Of a DNA stretch of 64,000 nucleotides, positions 46,336 to 59,344 are shown piece by piece. Positions within the stretch are counted from its first letter, which is position 1, and each line of letters begins with the position of its first letter. Source of the DNA: Sindora glabra (Eukaryota > Streptophyta > Magnoliopsida > Fabales > Fabaceae); contig CM035230.1 of assembly GCA_020226215.1 (NCBI GenBank), positions 3,247,501 through 3,311,500 on the forward strand, written 5' to 3'. Below the pieces are notes generated by a model. It was given only the letters and a program-made list of their open reading frames with translations. It made no database searches and was not told the origin of the DNA. The translations under genes were made by a program, and so were the position numbers.

Positions 46336-48735
46336 CTAGAATGAAAACTAGGGCAACCTAGGCTTGTCTGAACATAAAGAGTTTGCAAAACTCCTATAGT
46401 AATGAAAGTAAGAATGATTAAGAACAACTTCAAGCCCTAGTTTAGGCTATTATTTTACAATAAAATTTAGAAAGAGTGCTAGCTTAGGGAAATAGAATAA
46501 AAAATAGGTAGGAAAATAGATAACCTTCTCTTCCTCCTATAACCCATTGAGATAGCTTATAGTTGGTTCACAAATTTTCAAAATTGAAACCCTTAATTTA
46601 TGTTAGTATTGATTCATCAGTTGACCATTATTAGTTCCTTGATTGGATTGAGACGATTTGTAAGATGCTAGGAGTAATGAAGTTATAATGATAAAGTTAT
46701 CTAGCCATAAATTGTAAGATATTGCACATAAATGGTATAGCTAGTTCATGTGACTTTTGTGATATGTTGGATATTTGGTGCCTATTGAGGACACAAGAAT
46801 GAATCAATTTCTACATGCACTTCAAGATTACTACTATGGTCGAGTAAGTGCCATTAACAACACCACATATAAGGAAGCATTAAATTTAGCAATTAAAGCT
46901 ATATACTTTAAAGAGAAACATGAAAGAGAAACAAGTTTTAGAAGAGGCCAAGGTTTGATAATGAAGGTGATTTTAGTAAGAAACCAAGTAGAAGTGTATT
47001 GTTGGGATCCGAAGCCATACGAGCGCAGCGGAATAAACCGATCGCAGCCAACGGATCCATGCAAAACGTTAAATTAGAATGTAGTATTCAGGTTATACCT
47101 TTATATGATTCCAGATTTTATTCGTTAATCACCTCTTTGACTTCCTTTTAGTCAAAGACTCCGAGGTATCCACATGAACCAGTAGATCACCAATGAACGT
47201 CCTCACAATCACTGGTTGGAATTCGTCTCCTTAACCTCGTAGTGCTAGCTACGTCTCTTCAAGGATTATGGTTAAGGAGAGGTGCTAGGATTTTTCTATG
47301 CTGTATGGGATGCATGAATAATGAATCAACCTTATTATTACCTAACAAGCCTATTTAAATAGGAGCATAGAAAATCCTAACTAATTTAGGCTTTAGTCTA
47401 TGTATAATTATAGGCTTATTATTGGGCCTTATAATTATAACATAGAATTCCCAAGTATTAGGCTTAAACAATTTGGTCCATTAATTCCAAATCCACGAGG
47501 CTCTAAGTGTGTAACCCTTCAGGCTCTCATTACATTGGCAATAATCATTAATTATATTAATGATCATAAACAATGAGCGGTGTCTAGCAACACATCATTG
47601 TTACCCAAGTGATGAGAAAGTTAGTGATTCGACTGAACTTTTATATGTGATCATCATCTATATCCTTTTGTCCTAAACATCTAGATTGAGCACGAGACAT
47701 GGACCGTGTCATTCCCGTATAGTCCAATCTTAAGGTTTCTTGATCCCTAAGTAAGCTGACTGAAGTAAATGTAATTGACATCCCATGTCAATTCATTTGA
47801 GCATGGCCATGCATTTTCTCAACTTTACTTAATCAAAGGGCCCACAGATGTTACTCTTGTTATATAGGAGGGACAAATTCCATCTTAATCACACAAACCC
47901 CTCCGTATGATATGTGACATATCCAATAACTACCCTTGTATTCACTCAAGCATGAGTGATAGAATAGTATCAAAATATGAAACTCACATATAGGAAACCT
48001 TGGTGATCTCAGGTTAAAGGACCATAATAATAATGATCACTAAGAATCATTTATGACACTCATATAACAATCCATGTAGTGTTCTTAGGATGGGTCAGTC
48101 CAGTATACAAGTTCTCTAACTTGTACTCATGTGTAAGCTTAATATCTCATATAAGTCATTACACATGCTAGTCTTAATATATCAAAGCAACCTATTCCAC
48201 AATGATATATGACTAAGGACATTTAAGAATATAATTATTCTAAGGTTATTATCATAATTAAATATATTACACAGACAATATATATAAATATAATAATTGA
48301 AATTACCATTAAAATAATATGATTCAAAATTACAATTATCAATATGATTAGTTTTAGGGCATATACACTAACATGTATAAGGTGCACCAATAGGTGGATG
48401 AACTAGTAAGAAGAAATTTTAAGGGTAGAAGAATGTTCAAAGTACTAATTCTACCTTTATATCGATAAACCCTCTAATTAGAACCTTTTTTGTAACTAGT
48501 GTAATTTGAGTCAAATTAGTCCATGCAATTTATGCTTTTAATGCAGATGGATGGGATATATAGCAAGAGATTATACAATATAGAAATAATATTGCATGTA
48601 GTACTCAAGACACTTAGATAACTACTTTTATAGGATCACTAATGGCATTGAGTTAAAGAGTAGGGAAAGGTGGAAGGAAAGAAACAACTAAAACCTAAGC
48701 TAGAGTATTTACCATAACAAGATAGGAGGCTTAGG
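46336..48735 (+). pseudogene. Gypsy element A gag, split by a Copia LTR
   Basis: Starts near MKTRAT (46341). The region after 46560 is gag-like (FSKLKPLIYVSID). The readable piece NQFLHALQDYYYGRVS to ALNLAIKAIYFKEKHERE (46800-46930) is the end of the gag core in chromoviruses. After the Copia LTR (47000-48373) a decayed CCHC knuckle can be traced (CRWMGYIARDY, about 48540-48580). Many stops are present. Confidence 0.7.
47000..48373 (-). repeat. Copia solo LTR (1374 bp) in Gypsy gag
   Basis: The + strand starts TGTTGGGATCCG and ends ACACTAACA. The pentamer TGTAT lies on both sides (46995-46999 and 48374-48378), a perfect TSD. Reverse-complemented, it matches the LTR at 26914-28570 in layout and words (GACTAGCATGT, TACTGGACTGACCCA, AACCTGAGATCAC versus GACCTGAAGTCAC). 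It is inserted in the minus orientation. Confidence 0.92.
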
Positions 48736-51700
48736 CCTAAAATACTGTTGTGATAAGTATCTTGCTAGTTAAAAATCTTTGTGTAAGAGTTTTATTTGAT
48801 TGTGAAGCTACCGAATCTTTCTTATGCTATGACTTAGCAATTAGAATTTCAAAACCTAAGGAAGAATTGGATGATGTAATGTTAGTCATTATGCTAGTAA
48901 GAAAAGTTCTAGTAATAACTCATGGAGTTAATGAGTTTGAGATTAAAATGGGAATGGTGGATCAAAATGAGTTAATGAGTGTGAGATTAACTTGGATAAT
49001 TATCCAATTTAGGCTAATCTAGTAGTATTAGATATGATGGATTAAGATATTATCTTAGGAATGGATTTGTTATCTAAGTATCATGCTTATGTAGATTGTT
49101 ACCATAAGACAATAACATATTAGCTAAATGAAAAAGTGCCATAAGTATTTAGGTTGAAAAATGGGTGAAGATACCCACTTTTGTCTCTTGTGCAAAAGTT
49201 AGGAAACTCATTGAGAAAGGATGTATGGTATGGATAGCTACAATAAGTAAAGTTAAGGTAAGAGAACTTGAAGTTAGGAAGTTTCCACTAGTGAGCATAT
49301 TTCAAGACATCTTTCCAAAAGAATTATCAAGATTATCACTTGATCTAGAGATCAAGTCTATGATAGATGTAATTCTTAGAACTACTCTAATATTAGTGCC
49401 CCTTTATCAAATGGTGTTTGCAAAATTGAAATGGTTGAAGGAGCAACTATAGGATCTAATGGATAAAGGTTTCATACAAACTAGCACATTGTTGTAGGGA
49501 GCACCTATGCTATTTGTCAAGAAGAAGGATAGATTAATAAGATTGTGTATTTATTACTAACAGTTAAACAAGGTCACTATAAAACACCTACATCCATTAT
49601 TATGGATAGATGATTTGTTTGATCAACTTTAGGGCACATGATACTTCTTAAAGATAGATTTGCAATTTAGATATCATCAATTAATGATTCAAATGGAAGA
49701 TATTTTGAAGATGACAATTCATACTTGTTATGGGCATTATGAATTTCTAATGGTGTCTTTTAGGTTGAAGAATGTAATGACAACATTCATGGACTTGATG
49801 AACAAAGTGTTCAAACCATTTTTGGATAAGTTCATCATAATGTTTATTAATGACATTCTAATATATTTAGAAAATGAAGAAGAGCATGCTACTATCTATA
49901 GATTGCTTTGTAGACTTTAAAAAGTTTTCAAAGTGCAAGTTTTGGATGATAAGTGTCCATTTCTTAAGAAATGTCAATTTAAAAGAAGAAATCTATGTAG
50001 ATTCTCAAAAAATTAAAGCTATGTCTCAATGTCTAAGGCTTTCTATGGTGCTAGACATATCAAGTTTTCTTGGATTAGCCAATTACTATAAAAGGTTTGT
50101 AAAGGACTTCTCAAAGATCACATCCTTCTTGACTATATTGACATGAAAAGGAGCTAAGTTCATGCAGAGCAATGAATATGATAGAAGTTTTTAAAAGTTG
50201 AAGGAATGTTTGACATCTGCACCTATGTTAGCCCTACTAAGTGGAATCAAAGGTTATATAGTGTATTGTGATGCCTTAAAAGTTAAATCAGGAATTATAT
50301 TAATGTAGTATGGAAAGGTTGTTACTTATACATTAAGGCAATCGAAGAAGCATGAAAGGAATTATCTGACTTCTGATTTAGAGTTGGTAGTTATAATGGA
50401 GTAACTTACAAGATTTATATAGATCATAAGTGTCTAAAGTATTTCTTTAAGTGAGAGGGCTTAAATCTGTGATAATATAAGTGGATGGAATCAGTGAAGG
50501 ACTATGATTGTTCTATCTATTATCTTCCTAGAAAGGCTAATGTTGTAGTAAATGCCTTAGGTCAAAAAGCTTTATGGAAAGGAAGAAGAATGCAAAAAGA
50601 AAAAGTTAGTAGAGAAGTAACTAGTGTAAGGATACAATCAACAATAGTAGAGCAAATCATATAAGAGTAGTTGAAGGACCTTAAGTATGCCTAATTAAAG
50701 AAAAAGACAATGGTAGAAAAGGAAACCCATCTATGAGTTGATGACAAAGGTGTGATAAGAATATAAGAAGAGTTTATAGGTTCTTGAATTGTTGAGAAAG
50801 GAAATCTTGAGAAGAGCACATGAATCAACATATACAATGCATCTTGGAGCAACTAAGATGTATTAAAATATGAAAAGTATCTACTATTAGGAAGGAATGA
50901 CAAAGGACATACTTAATTATTTAATCAAGTATCTAACTTGTCAGTAAGTCAAAATGAAACACTAATGCCTAACAAGACTCCATTAGAATATTTATATTCT
51001 TGAATAGAAATGGGATAGCATTATGATAGGTCTCATTAGTAATTTGCCAAAGATTAATAAAAGTTATGATTCTATATGAGTGACAGTAGATTGTTTTATG
51101 AAAATAATGCATTTCTTACTAAAGAAGATAATGTTCTCAGCATTTAAGTATGTTTAGATTTTCTTGGGCAAAATCATACCACTGCATGGTGTACCAGTTA
51201 TGAGCATTTCTAATCATGAGACATAGTTTCCATTGCATTTCTAGCAATTATTTCGAGAAGTATTAGGGAATTCAATTATGTTGCAATATAGCATTTCACC
51301 TATAGATAGATGGATAGTAAAAAAGGACCATCCAAACATTAGAGGATTTGTTTAAAGCTTATATAATTGGTTTTAAAGGAAGTTGGGATAAATGTTTGCC
51401 TTTGATAAAGAGTTTATTTATAACAACAGTTATCATTCAAGCATTCAAATGGCTCCATTTAAGGCATTGTATGGTAGAATGTGCAAATCACTATGAGGTT
51501 GGTTTGGGTCAAGGGAGGAAAAGATAATTGGACTAGATGTAGTGGAAGATACAATGAACAAAGTTTAAATTTTAGCAAAAAGATTGCATGCAACTTAAAA
51601 TAGGAAAAAGTATTATGGTAATATATGTAGATGAGAATTGGAGTTCTAAGAAGGAGAGCATGTATTTCTTATTGTATCATCAATAAAAAGAGTAATGCAT

Positions 51701-52070
51701 TTCAGTAAGAAAGGGAAGTTAGAACTAAGGTTTGTCGGACCTAATATAATACCCAAGAAGATTGAGAAAGTAGCATATTAGTTAGAATTACTACAAAGCA
51801 TGACGATGATATATCCTATTTGTTATGTATCAATGTTACAAAAGCATATCCTTGATGAATCAAATATGTTAGAGGAAGAATCTATAGAGTTCGATTGAAA
51901 CTTAACCTATGTAAAACAACTAGTTAGAATAGTAAACAACTAAGTTAGGAAGCTAGGATCTAAGGAAGTACTTTTAGTCAAAGTGATATGGAAAAGACAT
52001 GGTGAATAGGATGCAACTTGGGGATCAGAAGTAGACATGAAAAAAAAAGTGTCTTGAACTATTTGGTAAG
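48736..52070 (+). pseudogene. Gypsy element A pol: protease, RT, RNase H, integrase, chromodomain
   Basis: Protease: VRVLFDCEATESF (DSGATHSF in relatives) near 48780. RT: MLFVKKKDRLIRLC (about 49510), then FLKIDLQFRYHQLMIQ and CYGHYEFLMVSFRLKN; the YVDD site is MFINDILIY (about 49845), so catalysis is lost. RNase H: IVYCDALKVKSG (about 50255). Integrase: HLGATKMY then VTVDCFMKIMHFL, GVPVMSISNHE and [13 protein letters not shown] (about 50840-51480). Chromodomain: LLVKVIWKRHGE then DATWGSEVDM (51975-52040). The domain order and chromodomain place it among Tekay/Del chromoviruses. Many stops, several of them TAG or TGA where CAG or CGA is expected. Confidence 0.87.
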
Positions 52071-52119
52071 ATTGTCTAAAGCTTTTTCCTTGGCTATTGA
52101 CAATTTTGATTAATATTTT

Positions 52120-53775
52120 TGATATGCATGTCGCAATACATCAAAATTAGTTAAAATTGGTTTGCTGAAGAAATAATGTAGAAAAGTGGCACAACTAGGT
52201 CATTCCCCTAGTGATCTTTTAATTTTATCTTTTCTAAATGAATTCCTAACAATATTTACACAATTATTGACTTATTGATGCAATGAAAATGAAAGAAACT
52301 AATGCAAATGCAATAAATAGAATGATATAATAAAAATAGAATGCACTATATAATATGTTGTATGTTGTATATATAATTATGCAATAATAGAATGCAAAAC
52401 ACAAATTCCAAAATTAGGAGCCAAGGAGGTTATATGAAATTAAAGTAATTTCAATAACTAGAATCAAAAGTAATAAATAGCAAGTAAACAAAAAGTAATC
52501 TAATGGAATAAAATAATCAATTCAAGGATATGATAACTCTTAATGTGGATTAATCCTAAGTCACAAAATATTTGATTGTTCCAATTAATTTTTCAACTTT
52601 GGATTATTTGGAACTCCTGTAACAATCCATGAATCCTATGCTAGATTACCATCTAGAGTTTGATCAATTAAGATTTGTTAAATTAAGCAACTGCTATAAC
52701 CCCTAAACTAGATCAAAATTAACTTAAAGATCGAATTCAGTCAATTTAGAAAATTGAATCAGATACCATTGAAGCAATCCCCTAACCCTCTATCCTAATA
52801 TGTAAAACCATGATTAATCAATCATAATTTCACATTAAAACAACAAAGAATAGAAATTATGAGATTGAGTACCAATTATATCAAATCAGTACTTAACATA
52901 AGCAATTTCAATAATTCAGCATAAATAATTAGAGAAAAAGGAAAATCAATAAGAGGAAATCAATATTACTAATCAAGATTTCATAATAATTGAATAGAAG
53001 AACTTCATAATACTTGAATCAACCAAGAGTCTTTAGCTTTCGATGGCTTGAAAATAAGAAAACAAGAAAAGAGAGAAAACTAGTGTTTGTTGAATTCTCA
53101 ATAGTGTGTAAAGTTTGAAGTTTAATGAGCCTCTCCCCTATTTATTTGACTTAATTAAGATAAAATCATATTGGACTAGGAATTTATGACTCTTAGGATT
53201 ATAGTAATGAGGCCTTCCTAATTTTTAGAAGCTTAAACCTATTTCTTACAATTCAATTAAATCCAATAGATAAATTAGTAAGTTCCAGCAGGCTTGACTT
53301 CCAAGTAGTATAAGACCATGAAATCAATGCATTTTGGATAAATCATAAACATAAAACTATAAGCTTGGGTCTTTTGAGAATTTGGGTGCTAGTTTCAGGT
53401 TAATTTGACATTTGTAGCTATAGTTATGGCCCAAAAACTAAGGCGGGCTCAGTTAGGACAAAGACACAACTTTGACTTCTCAGCAATATATGACCTTTAA
53501 AACACTTGAACTGGGCTTGTACTAAAATATAAAATTGTAGTTCTCTCTTTAATCTTTCCAACAATATAAAATTTGCCTCAATCTGACATCTTGAGCCCAA
53601 GATATAGCTGAAAAATAAAAATAATATCAAAATCTAATATTTACTAAATAAATTCATAATCTTGTAAAATTGACTTCAAATTATTAAACAAGGCCTAATT
53701 AGTAAAATTCAACAAATATAACACCTAAGAGATATAAAATAGGGAAAAATAAAATTATAAATATTTTTTTCATCA
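52120..53775 (-). repeat. LTR-C3 (1656 bp) between pol and 3' LTR of Gypsy A
   Basis: The + strand starts TGATATGCATGTCGCAATAC and ends ATATTTTTTTCATCA, the reverse of LTR-C2; similarity runs over the full length. Flanking pentamers ATTTT and CTTAT do not match, so no TSD is claimed. The open frame at 53424-53630 is part of it. Confidence 0.85.
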
Positions 53776-53814
53776 CTTATCTTGTTTAGAGAAAAATTGA
53801 AGTATGAATTTTCT

Positions 53815-56800
53815 TTAAGCGGTGGAATTTGTAATATCTAGTTGAAAACTAATAGATTAAGATCATTATAATTCTATTAGAATGTGTTAATTTATGGGTA
53901 ATTGGTAGAAATACCTATTAATTTTAATGGATGAAAAATCCATTGGAAGTAAATTAGAGAAATTAGAGTATTTCAAGAAGATTTCTAAGATCCAAGTTTA
54001 ATAGAAATTTGGAGTAACTTAAGCATTTTACTTAGAACCATCTTGTGAAAATATAAGAAACAAAATTGTGGAATTTTGGCAAAATTAAGGTGGCTTGTAT
54101 AGTTAGATGTTGTAGCCAAAAAGAGGAATTATTTGAATTTCAAAGTTAATAGTGCAAATATTTAGCAATTGACTAATAACTATGCTAAAATAGTATGAAT
54201 TAGTGACAACTTAGTAAAGGCTTAATTAAAAGGATTTTTCTAGGATTTTACCTATTTTCCTAATTAGCATTTTATTATAGTAAACTATGATTTAATTTGA
54301 TTAGTAGAGAAAATAGTGTAACACTCACTAATGTTGAGCTTAATTTTTGGAAAAACTACATATTCAAGTAAATGGAAAATTTTTTATGAAAATTGAGGAA
54401 AGTATTTTAGTACTTGATTTATGAATTTTGGTTATAATTCTTTTGTAAGATCCTAAATAAATTAAGAGAGTTTAAAAAGGAATTTCAAATAGAAAGCACC
54501 ATAAATAGAAAATTAGTGAGGCAATCAGGTGAAATTTAGGTGAATCATAAAGATAATTTAGATATGCATCTAATTAAAATTTTTGTAGAAAATATATTAG
54601 GCACTAGTATGGGTCAAAATCTAATTAAAAACCTAATATTAAGTTTTGGAAAATTTTATAAATGCTTAATAGGAAATTAGGGACTAGAAACGCTAAAAAT
54701 TGAAAGATTGGGCCTAAAATTAAGATAAATATTGGTTCATTTGGGCTAGTTTGGCTCAAATTTTTTAGACCTAAATCTAACCTTAGGAATTAGGAAAAAA
54801 GAACAAGCTGAAGCAAAGCTCAAGCTTGTGAAGGAAGCCAATGACAATTAGGCGATTAAATGAAAAATTAGGAGCATTTGTTAGTGTTTGCTTCTAGACA
54901 ATATAAATTTAAGTGGTAGCAAGAAAATTATCTTCTAAATTTAGCCATAAGTAACCATACAACATGTTCCAATTATTACCAAAATTTTACCAAAAAAATA
55001 TAAAAAGAGTAACTTATGAAGGAAGCTTTAGTTAGGGATTTATTTAGGGATCTTGGGGCCATTTTATCATAACATTTCTATTATTTCTTTTCAACCTAAC
55101 TATGACTTATTTAAGTATCTTAGGGTTTTCAAGGTTCGAATAATTTTCAAGAGGTTTTCCAAGTGATTCGATCACATTTCTTGCAAGGTAACCTAGGTTT
55201 CCCTTCATCTCCTTTGAGTTTTTATAAAAATCTTCTCTTTAAGGCTTTTAAAACTTAGTTTATTTTAGTGAAAGTTGTTGCTTCAAAAGGTCTTTTGAAA
55301 GGTTAGGGAATAAAAAATTTAAAGTGAGTGGTAACTATCCTTTTTTCCTTGAGTTTTCTCATGAAAGGTGAAGAATAGATGATATATGCTATTATAGAAG
55401 TTGAGCTAATTTGTGATGCTATATGGTCTAGTTTTAGCATTATAGAGATGTTGATATGATGATATCATGTTAGCATTTTAGTGCAAGATTGGTAGGAGAG
55501 GATCTATTAAGTTTCCTTAAGAGATGATAATAGAGATTTTTTAAGTTTGGAAACAAAATTTTTAAAGGAGTATAATAGTGTGTTTTTTTGTTACTCCTTA
55601 GAACCAAGGGTTTCAAATTATAAAAATTTCAAATTTGGGTATTTAAATGTTTCAACTAGTGCTAGGATAGATGTGGAAAGAATTGAAAATTTTTGAAAAA
55701 TTTTAGACATATGAAAAGAGAGTTTTTATGGACTTTGGATACAAGAGTTCAAAATAGAATTTTGGATTTTGTATTCTGAACTTTGATGCTGTTTGTGCAA
55801 CATTTTGATTGTGAAAATTTAGATTAATTGATGTTCTTTGATTATCAATATATCAGTTAGCTTATATAAAAATTTGCTGGTAATTAGAATTAACTTGGAT
55901 GTGAAAAACTTCTTTTTTCACAATTACTCTAAAACTACCTTGTTTTGGAAATTCTATGTATTTAGTTCTATATATGTAACATCCCGAATTTTCAATTCTA
56001 TTATTTGAATCTTTAAATTCTGAGGCTGTAGAAACAAAGAGCATGATTGGATTAGCTTGGTGGGTGAATTTTAAGTTGAAAGGGATTAAGTGTAAGGGTA
56101 AATGAAATTCTGAAGGAAAAAGGGGAGTAGGGAAAAGAATTTATTTTCCTAAGCAGTATAAATGATCAGAGAAGGTTAGAAAACCCAAAAAGGGGAAGTG
56201 GTCTAAGTCTGACAGTGTAAGGAATTTTAAACAGACAGAAACCCTATGGACTAAATTGTAAGAGTGCAGAATCGGGTGTGGTTAAAGTGTAAATAATTAA
56301 GGATTTGGGATTTAATATGAATAACCAAGAGTTTGGGGTGCAATATGTGATTTTAATTAGTGTGACCAATGGATTTATGATAAGTGTCATTGTTAGAAAA
56401 ATAATGGCAAGAATAGCCTTACTTTTGGTGAAAAAGGACTAAAATACCCTTGAGAATTGTCAAAATGGCAAGAATGCCCCTAGAGCTTCATGAAGACTCT
56501 CCTCTCTTCTCCACTTTTCTAAAAGCTACAGAAAATCTCCATAAAAGCTCCAAAACGTGCAGGAGAGAGAGAGAAAGAGAGAGAAAGCTTCTTTTGAGTT
56601 TTTCACCCAAAAATAGTGAGTTTTAAGCTTAGTGGTAGAAGGGAAAGTTGCTCCTCTCATCAAGCTCTATCTATTGGTGTGCTTAGAGTGAAGAAAAGCT
56701 CAAGTTTGATTAAGTTTGGGGAGCTCCAAGTGAGGATTTTCAAGTTGTTGCAAGAGGTAAAATTGTTCTCCTCTAAGAGCTCTTTAATGTACTCTTCTTA

Positions 56801-59344
56801 GTTTCTTGAGATTTTGATGTTGGAGTGGTCAAAGGTAGTTGAACATGGAGTTTAGGATGATTTGAATATGTTTAATGGTGTTTTAGATGTTGTTGTGTTG
56901 ATTTATGGCTTTGGTTTGGTGTAAAAATAGCAAGAAACCATGATGTACACACTTGGGTTTTAGAGGCATAATGGTGCATGTGTAGTATTGGCATGATTTG
57001 TTTGGAATTTAGTTAAAATGATAAAATTAGGATGATTCTTATAAGTTATGAAGCCTATGGAAGATGAATTTTGAGTTATGAAAGTGTGTATGGAACTTCC
57101 CTTTTGAGAAGCCAAGGGGAGAAGGAGGTTTAGCCATGTAAAATTGTGTTTTTAGAAGATCAGTAATGTACACGGGGTAGAACACGGCCCATGTTGTACC
57201 CCATGTTCTTAACACGGGGTAGAACACGGCCCATGTTGAACTCCGTGTTCTTCTACGAAGGCTGATCAGTAATGTACACGGGGTAGAACACGGCCCATGT
57301 TGTACCCCATGTTCTGAACACGGGGTAGAACACGGCCCATGTTCACCCCCGTGTTCTTTGCTGAGTTAACATTTTGGCTTTGAATCTTTAGGATTTGCAT
57401 GGTTTTGCCTTTGGATCCTTTTCTAATGTTCTTATGTGTCATTTCAAGGCTTGGAAACAAGATGCAGAGCATCTAAGTATGCATTTAATTAAGTGGGGAA
57501 AATAAAGAATACATGAGGTTTAGGGAAAGTGATGATGTTCTAATAAGAAATTATGATGTGTATTTGTATAGACTAAAGAGTGACAACTTGCAAAGGCAAG
57601 AGGAAGTGTAAAGGAGTTTTGGGTGAGAGCAAAAGGGAACATCACATTGGAAGCTTGTGAAAGGTAGCTAGCTTTATCCTTAAGCTCTGTTTTCTATTTA
57701 CATGACTTTCGGTATATTTTGCCATTATATGGAATGTGTATGAAATAGCTGTGTGGTGCATACCCCGGGAAGATAGTGTGATACTGTGTGAGTAAGGCCT
57801 ATGGCCTGAGTTTTTCCCGGGATGGTAATGAAAATTGCTGTGTGCGGTACCTAGGGCCTTTAGAGTACCTCGGGAAGACAGTGTGATACTGTGTGTGTAA
57901 GGCCTATGGCCCGAGTTTTCCCCGGGAAGACAGCGTGATGCTGTATATGAGGCCTAGGTACGATTATATGTGATGGCCATCTAGATATTGATTGATAAGA
58001 GCCCTTGAATGGGCATGATGTTTGCTGTGTGTGTAGTGCATATTTCTTACAATGGTAATGAATGAGGTGACATATGATTGATTGATTTTGAAATGTACGT
58101 TTTATTTGCTTAAGGATCTGGAATGGCTCAATATATTTTTACAGTGATGATTAGCTACTGGGAAACTCTGTTTCTCATGTTTCTTTTTTGTATTGTGACT
58201 AACCATTCCAGGTGATGCTTCCAAAGGCTCTCATGATAGAGGACAATGATATTTTTTGAAGTTGTAAACGTTTATATAGTTGGTGATATTGTATGTGACG
58301 GATGTATATTTTGTAAATCGAACTTTTGTATAGTTATATGACTTTTGCTCATGTGTATAAAGTACAGAATTTTGAGATATTCCGTATCAGCTTGAGGTAG
58401 ATGGCGAATGAGTACGTATAATTATCTATTAAATAAGGAATAAGGCGTAGATAAGTAAGGGTGTCACAATATAGACAATACCAACGTGATATTTTTGTGA
58501 AATAATTTAGTTTTTCCATTATTTAACATGTCAGGGATATTGTATAAAAATTTGGTGATGACTGGAAGTGATTTGAATGTTAGAAAAGGGCTTTTATTGC
58601 AACTATTCATATGTCATCCTATTTTGAAATTCATGTTTTTAGTACTATATGAATAGTACTTGAGAATGAGAAAATTGTAAAGTAGTTGATCTTTGATGCA
58701 TAGTAATATGTTGAAAGCATTAAATAAAATTTTAATAAAAATTTAAATTAATTTGAGAGTCTTAAAGGTACCAAACCATGAGAGTATTCATACTACATAG
58801 CAAGCTAAATCTTTGATATTTCTTGTTGAGGTATCTTGCAAGGAATTAAAGTTTATAACATAATTGATGATATTTGAGCTATTATGGATAGTTATTCAAG
58901 AGAGTTGAGTGTTCTCACTACCTTAAATAGATAGGTTATCTATCAACGTTGGACATAATGATATGTGATGATAAATGTAGTTGAATACATAAGAATGACA
59001 AATTTTGTTAAACAAAACTCTTATGGCATAAGCAGTATTTTAATCATACCTAATGAAATGAGTAATTGATACATACAGCTAGCATCATATCATTGCTTAT
59101 CATTAATATGATTTATGGAGGAAGATATGCATTCTTCACAAAGAAGGAGAAGGAAGGTAAGGGTTGGAGGGATAAGGTTGGTGGTTCTATACTTAGGGTG
59201 GTAGGGGATAAAGTTGGATCGAAGAGGAGAAGAGTAGCCATTTACTAAGCATTTCAATACTCACACTTTTTTTATTGTATTTTATTTACAAGTATAGAAC
59301 ATGGATCCTAGGAGAATGGTTGACACCTGTGCAAGAACCTTCCT
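53815..59344 (+). repeat. 3' LTR of Gypsy A region (LTR-4), truncated, with polypurine tract
   Basis: A polypurine-like AAGCGGTGGAATT (53817-53829) precedes TGTAATATCTAG at 53830. The LTR is split by LTR-D2 (55975-58468) and stops near 59344, where minus-strand RT of element B begins, so its 3' end is lost. It belongs to the same subfamily as LTR-3 (10475-13579) and LTR-5 (compare TTTCAATACTCACAC near 59253 with its complement near 62425), not to the 5' LTR at 42312. Confidence 0.75.
55975..58468 (+). repeat. LTR-D2 (2494 bp solo LTR) inside LTR-4
   Basis: Starts TGTAACATCCCGAATTTTC and ends GGGTGTCACA. The pentamer ATATA lies on both sides (55970-55974 and 58469-58473), a perfect TSD. It aligns with LTR-D1 throughout, including the 105-bp tandem block (57160-57360) and the GAAGACAGT block (57765-57950). 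Its termini are better preserved than those of LTR-D1. Confidence 0.92.

Noticed and set aside
46336..52070. Endogenous plant pararetrovirus instead of Gypsy
   Set aside because: Protease-RT-RNase H-integrase-chromodomain order, a tRNA primer site and a flanking LTR fit a chromovirus retrotransposon; no movement protein or coat region was seen.
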